From IMG/VR virus record IMGVR_UViG_3300006802_012847, positions 36,319 to 100,318 of that record: a stretch of DNA of 64,000 nt; one strand, 5' to 3'. The position numbers were made by a program, and so were the translations under genes. Shown here in pieces: positions 31,281-38,101 of this stretch. The notes below the pieces were generated by a model. It searched no databases. It saw nothing but the letters and a program-made list of their open reading frames with translations, and had not been told where the DNA came from. The stretch is from a virus. The number at the start of each line of letters is the position of its first letter. Position 1 is the stretch's first letter.

Positions 31281-32444
31281 ATGATAAATACTAAGTATAA
31301 AATATATCTCGACATGGATGGTGTTATTGCTGATTGGGAAGGTCAGTTCAAGAAAAAATTTGGATATCCAGTTGAGGCATTTGATAGTCGTTTCGGTAAA
31401 GAAAAAAGACAGAAGTTAGTTCAACAGAATAGTCCTTTGTTTTATGAAAATATGCCATGGACTAAAGATGGTAAGATATTATTCAATTTTCTAAAACAAT
31501 TTCCTACAGAGATACTCAGTCATTCTACGGACGACCAATGTAAACAAGGAAAACAAACTTGGTTACAGAATAAGAATATTAATCTAACGCAACATTTAGT
31601 TGACAATAGACAAGATAAAGCTAAGTATGCTGGAAAAGATACTATTCTTATCGATGATAGAGAAGATAATATTGCTGAATTTCAAAATGCTGGTGGTATT
31701 GGCATTCTACATAAAAATTCAACGGATACAATTAATAAGCTGAAAGAAATATTAGGAGTAAAACAATCTCATAGAATTTATAATAGTATATTAAATCCAG
31801 AGTTATTCAATAATGATATTTTAAAACCAGAAGTGGTTGAACAATTATATAAAATTGCTAGAGAGTTTTATAAAGAAACAGAATTGGAAGTACCGATTGA
31901 AGATATTGTTTTATTAGGTAGTTCAGCAGGTTATAATTGGACTCCTACTAGTGATCTAGACTTGCATATAATTATAGATTTTAGTAAAATAGACGAAAAT
32001 ACTGACTTAGTTAAAAAAGCAGTTGATGGATATAAAAATAAATGGAATAATTTTCATGACATATACATCAACGAACATCCGGTAGAACTATACATTCAAG
32101 ACATTAATGAAGAAAATAAAAGTCAAGCAGTTTACAGTATTACTAAAAATGAATGGATCACTAAGCCGAAGTATGAATCGCCTAATATAGATAAAATAGC
32201 AATTAAAAGAAAGTATAAAGAATTAAAAGATCTCATTGATCGTTCTGTAACTGAATCCAACATTGAGAATCTTAAAAGTTTAGTTCGAAGAATTTACAAT
32301 ATGAGAGAAGCTGGACTAAGTTCCGGCGGAGAATATAGTACAGAAAATCTCGTATTCAAGCTATTGAGAAGTAATGGTTATATTGATAAAGTCCGTGATT
32401 CCATTATAAATTTAACGGATAAACAACTATCTAGCAGAGTATAA
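31281..32444 (+). CDS. HAD phosphatase (5'-nucleotidase-like) fused to pol-beta-type nucleotidyltransferase
   Basis: 387 residues, two domains. Residues ~5-160 form a HAD-fold phosphatase: YLDMDGVIADW (D11, D13 nucleophile pair), ILSHST and TILIDDREDNIAEFQNAGG, as in 5'(3')-deoxyribonucleotidases. Residues ~180-387 form a nucleotidyltransferase: LLGSSAGYNWTPTSDLDLHI, with GSS at 213-215 and the metal-binding D225/D227 pair. The fusion suggests linked phosphate removal and nucleotide transfer, for example end repair or tRNA/nucleotide modification, but the substrate is unknown. It precedes the tail tube gene in its own unit. Confidence 0.8.
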   Translation: MINTKYKIYLDMDGVIADWEGQFKKKFGYPVEAFDSRFGKEKRQKLVQQNSPLFYENMPWTKDGKILFNFLKQFPTEILSHSTDDQCKQGKQTWLQNKNINLTQHLVDNRQDKAKYAGKDTILIDDREDNIAEFQNAGGIGILHKNSTDTINKLKEILGVKQSHRIYNSILNPELFNNDILKPEVVEQLYKIAREFYKETELEVPIEDIVLLGSSAGYNWTPTSDLDLHIIIDFSKIDENTDLVKKAVDGYKNKWNNFHDIYINEHPVELYIQDINEENKSQAVYSITKNEWITKPKYESPNIDKIAIKRKYKELKDLIDRSVTESNIENLKSLVRRIYNMREAGLSSGGEYSTENLVFKLLRSNGYIDKVRDSIINLTDKQLSSRV

Positions 32445-32494
32445 TAATTTTGGTCAATATATATAAAAAAACATTGATTATTTAAATTTAGTGA

Positions 32495-32501
32495 TATTTA
32501 T
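32495..32501 (+). promoter_or_regulatory. TATTTAT promoter-like element for tail tube
   Basis: TATTTAT (GTGATATTTATATTCA) 31 nt before the tail tube ATG; a ribosome site (GAGGA, ~32520) lies between, so this unit has a normal leader. Confidence 0.5.
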
Positions 32502-32532
32502 ATTCATAAGACATAATTAGAGGACAAAACAT

Positions 32533-33024
32533 ATGGCAGAATTACTAAACCCAACAGAAATTTTCTACACAGCTTTTGAACCAAAAGTTCAAAACAGACA
32601 CATATTATACTGTGACGGCATTCCTTCATTCATTATTAAAAAGGTTGCTAGACCAACACTAACACAAGCCGCAAAAGAACTTGATCACATCAACATTAAG
32701 ACTTTTTATAAAGGTAAGTCAGTATGGGGCACAGTAGCTATGGAACTATACGATCCAATTGTTCCATCAGGCGCACAAGCAGTAATGGAGTGGGTACGTC
32801 TACACCACGAATCTGTGACTGGTCGTGATGGTTACCAAGACTTCTACAAGAAAGACTTAACTATCAATGTATTAGGACCAGTTGGCGATAAAGTTGAAGA
32901 ATGGACACTAAAAGGTGCATTTATTACATCCGCAGCTTTCGGTGAATTAGACTGGAGTAATGACGGAGATGCCCTTATGATTAGTTTAGAAGTACAACCA
33001 GATTATTGTATTCTCCAATACTAA
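32533..33024 (+). CDS. tail tube protein (T4 gp19-like)
   Basis: 163 residues, equal in length to T4 gp19. Conserved features include MAELLNPTEIFYTAFEPKVQ, RPTLTQAAKELDHINI, WGTVAMELYDPI and GAFITSAAFGELDWS, ending in EVQPDYCILQY. The tube-forming beta-barrel protein stacks in hexamers inside the sheath. Strong ribosome site GAGGA, own promoter element and a terminator show a high-level single-gene unit. Unlike T4 it is far from the sheath gene. Confidence 0.95.
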   Translation: MAELLNPTEIFYTAFEPKVQNRHILYCDGIPSFIIKKVARPTLTQAAKELDHINIKTFYKGKSVWGTVAMELYDPIVPSGAQAVMEWVRLHHESVTGRDGYQDFYKKDLTINVLGPVGDKVEEWTLKGAFITSAAFGELDWSNDGDALMISLEVQPDYCILQY

Positions 33025-33051
33025 TTTATATAACTTTAATTATGTTAGTAA

Positions 33052-33080
33052 AAAAGCTCATCTGGTGGTGAGCTTTTTTT
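33052..33080 (+). terminator. intrinsic terminator after tail tube gene
   Basis: AAAAGCTCA (33052-33060), loop TCTGGTGG, TGAGCTTTT (33069-33077) and further T. Confidence 0.85.
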
Positions 33081-33086
33081 ATAGAT

Positions 33087-33539
33087 ATGACAAATATAAA
33101 ATCAGACGATAGAATAGTAATGGCAAAAGAAACAATTTTGCCTTTAAAATTCCCAGTACCGCAACGTGATAGAGGAGCAAAACCTAGAGGCTTATGGTAT
33201 GCTATTGGTACTAGTTGGATTGACTGGGTTAGAAATGAAATGCCTGATTGGGAAGGTGATTACATTTATAAATTACAATTAAACGTCAATAGAATATTGA
33301 TAATAAAAACTTACAAAGAATTACTTGAGTTTTCAAATCGATACACCAAAAAAGATGATTCTTATAATGTTTTTTGGTCAGAAGTTTCTAAATTATATGA
33401 TGGTATTGAAATAAATCCATATCAACCAGATGCCAGATTTAATGATGAAACTATTTGGTATTACGGATGGGATGTAGCATCTGGTTGTATTTGGAATAAA
33501 AATGCTTTAAATACAATTAATAGAATTGTTAAAAAATAA
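33087..33539 (+). CDS. hypothetical protein with PRGLWYA motif
   Basis: 150 residues. Aromatic-rich: AKPRGLWYAIGTSWIDWVRN, INPYQPDARFNDE and a C-terminal YYGWDVASGCIWNK. Similar short proteins occur in phages and some bacterial loci, and the opening strand recalls ADP-ribosyltransferase-like folds, but I cannot show catalytic residues. Starts just after the tail tube terminator. Function not assigned. Confidence 0.65.
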   Translation: MTNIKSDDRIVMAKETILPLKFPVPQRDRGAKPRGLWYAIGTSWIDWVRNEMPDWEGDYIYKLQLNVNRILIIKTYKELLEFSNRYTKKDDSYNVFWSEVSKLYDGIEINPYQPDARFNDETIWYYGWDVASGCIWNKNALNTINRIVKK

Positions 33540-33541
33540 TA

Positions 33542-33548
33542 TATTTAT
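33542..33548 (+). promoter_or_regulatory. TATTTAT promoter-like element
   Basis: TATTTAT (AATATATTTATTATATA) directly after the preceding stop, 33 nt before the small gene at 33582. Confidence 0.45.
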
Positions 33549-33581
33549 TATATATAGTCACACATTGTTTAAGTTTGTTAC

Positions 33582-33743
33582 ATGTTTTACAAACAATCAA
33601 AACAAACTAAAATGTCAGACGAAAAAATTAAATTAAATTATATAGAAAAAGATATTCAGAAACATCAAAGTTTATTAGAAGATTTACAATATAAATCTAT
33701 AAAAAGAGATGCTTTGGAAGATTTAGAATCGTATGCAAAATAA
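33582..33743 (+). CDS. short coiled-coil hypothetical protein (53 aa)
   Basis: ATG 33582 to TAA 33743; a second in-frame ATG at 33612 is possible. The product is helical with heptads (IEKDIQKHQSLLEDLQYK). It overlaps the start of the NMNAT-like gene (ATG 33733) by 11 nt, suggesting coupled translation. Confidence 0.55.
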   Translation: MFYKQSKQTKMSDEKIKLNYIEKDIQKHQSLLEDLQYKSIKRDALEDLESYAK

Positions 33744-34524
33744 TATAACAGTATTAATGCCTGGTGGATTTAAACCACCTCATGATGGTCACTTATCATT
33801 AGCTAATAAATTTGCTTCTAGAAGTGATGTTGATAAGGTATTAGTAATGGTTGGACCAACAGAACGTGAAGGTATAAACAGAAAACAAAGTCTTGCTATT
33901 TGGAATGCTTTGCCAAAAAATCCAAAAGTAAAAGTTATACCTGTTTCTGAAGATAATCCAATGACAGCAGCGTTTAAATATGTGTTTAATCTTCCAAAGG
34001 ATAGTACAGAAACTATCGCACTGGGTTCTAGTTCTAAAGACCCAGATGATGCTAAAAGAGCTAAGATATTTAGATTGGCAATTGAAAAATATAAAAATAC
34101 TCCCAGCAAAAATGGAGAAACAGCTCCGCCAAATATAGTTGTCACAGATTTAACAGATGATGTTTACAGTGTATACAAGAATAGAACAGATGATTTAAAC
34201 GGATCGAGTATAAGTGCTACAACTCTTAGAAACGATTTAAAAAACAATGATTTTAATAATTTTAAAACTAATTATCCTAATATAGATGAAAGAACTGTTA
34301 AAAAGATTTTTCACATTTTAAAAGGTACTACTATGAACGAATTGAAAAAACAAAGATATATGGCTATCATTAAAGAAATGTTAAAAGAAGAAGATGATAG
34401 TTTTATGAACGCAATATTGGGGTCAGAGAAAGATTATAAAACCACCTTGGATAAAATAAATAAACGTGCTTCTGAATTAACAAAAGCTGCTCATGATGCT
34501 AAATCTAAAGCAGTTCCAAAGTGA
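33733..34524 (+). CDS. nucleotidylyltransferase-superfamily protein (NMNAT-like)
   Basis: 263 residues. MPGGFKPPHDGHLSLANKF has the HxGH motif (HDGH, 17-20) of the nucleotidyltransferase alpha/beta phosphodiesterase superfamily, and SSISATTLRNDL (~159-169) is the matching ISxTxxR motif. Such enzymes attach AMP or CMP to substrates such as NMN. The C-terminal ~65 residues (from Met200ish, MNELKKQRYMAIIKEMLKE) are helical and could be a second domain or a separately initiated product. A role in NAD metabolism or virion nucleotide modification is possible but not shown. Confidence 0.75.
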   Translation: MQNNITVLMPGGFKPPHDGHLSLANKFASRSDVDKVLVMVGPTEREGINRKQSLAIWNALPKNPKVKVIPVSEDNPMTAAFKYVFNLPKDSTETIALGSSSKDPDDAKRAKIFRLAIEKYKNTPSKNGETAPPNIVVTDLTDDVYSVYKNRTDDLNGSSISATTLRNDLKNNDFNNFKTNYPNIDERTVKKIFHILKGTTMNELKKQRYMAIIKEMLKEEDDSFMNAILGSEKDYKTTLDKINKRASELTKAAHDAKSKAVPK

Positions 34525-34575
34525 TCCGCAATTAAAATAAATTAAAATTGTTATATTTGTTCTATATATTAGTAT

Positions 34576-35391
34576 ATGAGTAACGAAGAAATTGTTTTAC
34601 AAAGAAGTGTACCTGAATTATCTACACAATCTCCAAAATATCCTACGGAAAAAATTGATTTACCAAGTAAAGGATATTTTTATCAAAGCAATAGTCCTTT
34701 GAGTTCTGGCGCAGTAGAACTAAAGATGATGACAGCAAAAGAAGAAGATATTCTAACTAGTCAAAATCTTATTAAAAAAGGAGTGGTTTTAGATAAACTA
34801 CTGGAAAGCTTGATTGTTACTCCAAACGTATCTGTGTCAGATTTACTCATATGTGACAAAAATGCTTTGTTTGTAGCAGCTAGACGACTTGCGTATGGTG
34901 ATAATTATGGTCCTTTACAAATAAAATGTCCACAATGTACTGAAGAATCTAAAGAAACTATTAATTTAAGTCTTTTAACTGATAAAGACGTAGACTTCTC
35001 TGGTTTTGAAAAAGGTCAAAATGTTTTTGAATTTGAATTACCTTACTCTAAAAAACTTATTCGTTTTAGGTTATTAACTTCTAAAGATGAAGATGAAATC
35101 GACGTAGAAGTAAAATCTGTTTCTAAGTTTTTAAAATCCGGTGGAAGTGCTGAAGTAACAACCAGATTAAAGAAATTAATTATAAGTATAGATGGAGATT
35201 CAGATAGGTCAAAAATCAATAAATTTGTAGATACAGAGCTACTTTCGAGAGATAGTTCAGCATTACGTACCTTTGTTAGAAAAGTGGCTCCTGAGCTAGA
35301 TTTGTCCTTTAATTTCACGTGTCCAAATTGCGCTCATGAAGAAAGGATGGATGTACCGATGACGGTACAGTTTTTTTGGCCTGAGTCTTGA
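34576..35391 (+). CDS. baseplate hub/tail assembly protein (T4 gp26-like), first tail chaperone
   Basis: 271 residues of the T4_baseplate family: PTEKIDLPSKGYFY, VELKMMTAKEEDILTSQNLI, LLICDKNALFVAARRLAYGD, with two Cys pairs (CPQC and CPNC) that can bind zinc, ending in VPMTVQFFWPES. It sits two ORFs before the tape measure gene, where tail assembly chaperones are encoded. The final codons contain a seven-T run (35371-35377) and overlap a second open frame that lacks a start codon, suggesting a frameshifted longer product. Confidence 0.85.
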   Translation: MSNEEIVLQRSVPELSTQSPKYPTEKIDLPSKGYFYQSNSPLSSGAVELKMMTAKEEDILTSQNLIKKGVVLDKLLESLIVTPNVSVSDLLICDKNALFVAARRLAYGDNYGPLQIKCPQCTEESKETINLSLLTDKDVDFSGFEKGQNVFEFELPYSKKLIRFRLLTSKDEDEIDVEVKSVSKFLKSGGSAEVTTRLKKLIISIDGDSDRSKINKFVDTELLSRDSSALRTFVRKVAPELDLSFNFTCPNCAHEERMDVPMTVQFFWPES

Positions 35392-35608
35392 GTATAAGGT
35401 ATCACTCCACAAACAAATATTCGAACTGTCTTATTTTTCTAATGGGGCATTAAATGTTGATATTGCGTATAACCTCCCAATATATCTTCGTAATTTTTAT
35501 TATAAAACTTTGTTAGAGATAAAACAAAAGGAAAGTAAATCTTATGAAGATGCTACAAAAAAACCTTCCAAAAATACTAACAAACCAAGGGTAGATAAAC
35601 CGTTTTAA
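35390..35608 (+). CDS. second tail-assembly frame without a start codon (probable frameshift extension)
   Basis: The frame is open from 35363 to the TAA at 35606-35608. Coding-like sequence starts at the upstream gene's stop: EYKVSLHKQIFELSYFSNG, then VDIAYNLPIYLRNFYYK and a Lys-rich tail. No ATG, GTG or TTG occurs before residue ~39 of it. It is in the +1 frame relative to the gp26-like gene and overlaps it across TTTTTTT (35371-35377) and TCTTGAG at the stop. Expression most simply requires a +1 or -2 shift, as for tail chaperone pairs upstream of tape measure genes. Confidence 0.6.
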   Translation, partial: EYKVSLHKQIFELSYFSNGALNVDIAYNLPIYLRNFYYKTLLEIKQKESKSYEDATKKPSKNTNKPRVDKPF

Positions 35609-35623
35609 AATGACATAGTTCTA

Positions 35624-35630
35624 TATTTAT
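35624..35630 (+). promoter_or_regulatory. TATTTAT promoter-like element, palindromic
   Basis: Part of TATATTTATAAATATA (35622-35637), a perfect palindrome containing TATTTAT and TATAAATA, before the tape measure ATG at 35648. Confidence 0.45.
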
Positions 35631-35647
35631 AAATATAACTATAAATT

Positions 35648-38089
35648 ATGGCAAATTCTATCCGACAATCAGAACTCGATAGACTCAAAAATTCTATTAG
35701 GGACATGACAGACTTATCTAGGTCTGTTCGTAATACATTCGACGAGATCAATTCAGTAACAGGCGATACAGCGGATAAATTTAAAACTATTGTAGATAAT
35801 GCTAAACAAAATGCAAATCTTGTTGAAAGATATCTTATAAGTCAACAACTCACCAAAAAAATACAATCGCAGATAAATGAATTTAAATCTAAGTCTGGTT
35901 ATTTAGATAGATCACAGCTAGAATTTAGAAAGAGCGAACTTTTATTACAAAAGAAAATTGCAACTGCTCAGATTAGTAGACTATTAAATTCTCAATTAGA
36001 TAATGATGCTAAAGAACAAGCAATTAATGCCATCAAGACAAGAATGATGATGGAGAGTGCTGAGTTAGACATATTAGAAAAACAAGTAGACACTCAGAAT
36101 GATATTGTAAGAGCATTAGAAGATCAACTCACAGCAGCTCAAAAATTAGGAGAAGTTACTATAGAACAAGACAATTTATTTGACCAAGGAAAAAATAAAT
36201 TACTTGATTGGTATAACAAATTTAAAAATATTAATGTTTTACAAAAAGGCATAGCGATAGCGACTACAACATTTGTAGCAATTATTAAAAAAGGATATGA
36301 AAACTTTCTAGCATTTGATACAGCTGCAACTAGTGTTAGACAGACCCTTGGATTTTTCCCAGGCGAGATGGATGCGTTGAGAGGTACTATAAAAAATGTT
36401 ACTTTTGATCTCATGGACATGGGTGCAACATTTGATGATGTTGCAAAATCCGTAACAGCTATCGCATCGGAAATAAATGGAATTGTTGCCCAAGACAAGG
36501 AGTTACTAACTACCGTAACCGCTCTGGCAAAAAACTTTGGAATATCAGAAGCTACATCTGCAAAGTTTTTAAAAACCATGGGTGGTGTGAGTAATCAAAC
36601 TGCTAAATCTCAAACAGCGATGATAGGATTTAGTAAAAACTTAGCAAAAGCATCTGGAGTTCCATTAGATCAATTGATGAAAGATGTAGCTGATGCTGGT
36701 GATAATGCTAGAATATATGCAGGTCGTACCGCAGTTGAATTAGTTAAAGCAGCGGCTGGTGCTAGAATGTTGGGAACTAATTTAGAATCAGCCGCAAAAT
36801 CAGCGGATCAGTTATTAAATTTTGAAAGTAGTATTAACTCCGAATTAAAAGCAAGTGCTCTATTAGGAAGAAATATAGATTTCAATCGTGCTCGTCAATT
36901 AGCATTTAGCAAAGATATTTTAGGATCAGAAAAAGAAATTTTACGTATAACAAAAGGTATTAAATTTAATGAACTGAATCCAATACAACAAAAAGCATAT
37001 GCTGAAGCAGCTGGTAAAACCGTTGGTGAATTACAAGACATGCTTCAAGCAGAAAAGAATATGCAACTTCTTCGTGAATCTGGTACTCAAGAACAAAGAG
37101 ATTTGATTAATGAGTATGATAGATTGATGCAAATGAAAGAGGAACAAGCACAGAGTGAAGGAGAAATTGCTGAACAACAAATCAAACAAAGATTGAATCA
37201 AGAAAGAATGGCTCAACTTCAAAATAAATTTAATAAATTAATATCTGAGCTAGCCGGACCAGTTATGGATTTTGTTGAACCACTGTTAGATTTAGCTATT
37301 AAGATTTTTCCTGGACTTGTAGCGGGAATGAAAATTTTTAGCAATGCTGTACTCTTTGTTACTGGTCTCGAACTATGGAAAATGATTCCTAAAGCTATAG
37401 GTGTATTTTCTAGATTTTTCAGTGGAGGTGCTGGATTTGTCAAATCGCTTGGGGCTGCAACTGTATCGATGTCAAATTCATTTGGTATATTTGTCAAGGG
37501 CCTTAGTTTCATAGGTAAATTACTTGGACCAATTGGTTTAGTAATAAGTGCTTTTTCTTTAATAGGAAACTTAATGAAAAGATGGCAAGAAGCTCCAGAT
37601 GGTATCTTAGGAGGTTTCGAAGCGATAGCAGGGGCTTTGTATGATACTTTCTTAAAACCTTTCGTGGATGCGTATGATTGGATAGCCGGTATGTTTGTCG
37701 GCAAATCCCCATCAAAATTAGCACTTGGAATATTAAAAGGAATTCAGTCAGTTGCTGGACTCATACTAGATGCTTTAACATTGCCATTCAGATTATTCTG
37801 GAACAACACAGTTGCTAAGATACCTGGCGTACCAGCATTAGGTGCTCCTAGTGAAGCGTTAGGATTGGGTGGTGCTGGTGGCGAATCTGGTGAAGGATCT
37901 ATAGGAGGAAACGATAAATTAATGGAAGTAATTTCCACTGGCAATCAACAAATAGTAAATAAAATTGATGAATTAATAACCGCACTAGGTAATGGTGGTA
38001 TTGGTGTTAATTTAGATGGTGTCAAAGTTAACTATGCTCTTGCTAAATCAGCTGTAACAAGAGGGAGTTTTGGACAAGCAACATTCTAA
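35648..38089 (+). CDS. tail tape measure protein
   Basis: 813 residues. The N-terminal ~180 residues are coiled coil (TKKIQSQINEFKSK). A central domain has the SVRQTLGFFPGEMDALRGTI and TAIASEINGIVAQDKELLTT regions seen in phage tail length proteins. The C-terminal part has hydrophobic stretches (LLGPIGLVISAFSLIGNLMK, LALGILKGIQSVAGLILDAL) that can enter the host membrane, then a Gly-rich tail. Follows the chaperone pair and precedes baseplate genes, as tape measure genes do. It sets tail length and may form the DNA passage. Confidence 0.8.
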   Translation: MANSIRQSELDRLKNSIRDMTDLSRSVRNTFDEINSVTGDTADKFKTIVDNAKQNANLVERYLISQQLTKKIQSQINEFKSKSGYLDRSQLEFRKSELLLQKKIATAQISRLLNSQLDNDAKEQAINAIKTRMMMESAELDILEKQVDTQNDIVRALEDQLTAAQKLGEVTIEQDNLFDQGKNKLLDWYNKFKNINVLQKGIAIATTTFVAIIKKGYENFLAFDTAATSVRQTLGFFPGEMDALRGTIKNVTFDLMDMGATFDDVAKSVTAIASEINGIVAQDKELLTTVTALAKNFGISEATSAKFLKTMGGVSNQTAKSQTAMIGFSKNLAKASGVPLDQLMKDVADAGDNARIYAGRTAVELVKAAAGARMLGTNLESAAKSADQLLNFESSINSELKASALLGRNIDFNRARQLAFSKDILGSEKEILRITKGIKFNELNPIQQKAYAEAAGKTVGELQDMLQAEKNMQLLRESGTQEQRDLINEYDRLMQMKEEQAQSEGEIAEQQIKQRLNQERMAQLQNKFNKLISELAGPVMDFVEPLLDLAIKIFPGLVAGMKIFSNAVLFVTGLELWKMIPKAIGVFSRFFSGGAGFVKSLGAATVSMSNSFGIFVKGLSFIGKLLGPIGLVISAFSLIGNLMKRWQEAPDGILGGFEAIAGALYDTFLKPFVDAYDWIAGMFVGKSPSKLALGILKGIQSVAGLILDALTLPFRLFWNNTVAKIPGVPALGAPSEALGLGGAGGESGEGSIGGNDKLMEVISTGNQQIVNKIDELITALGNGGIGVNLDGVKVNYALAKSAVTRGSFGQATF

Positions 38090-38101
38090 TACTTATACAA
38101 A

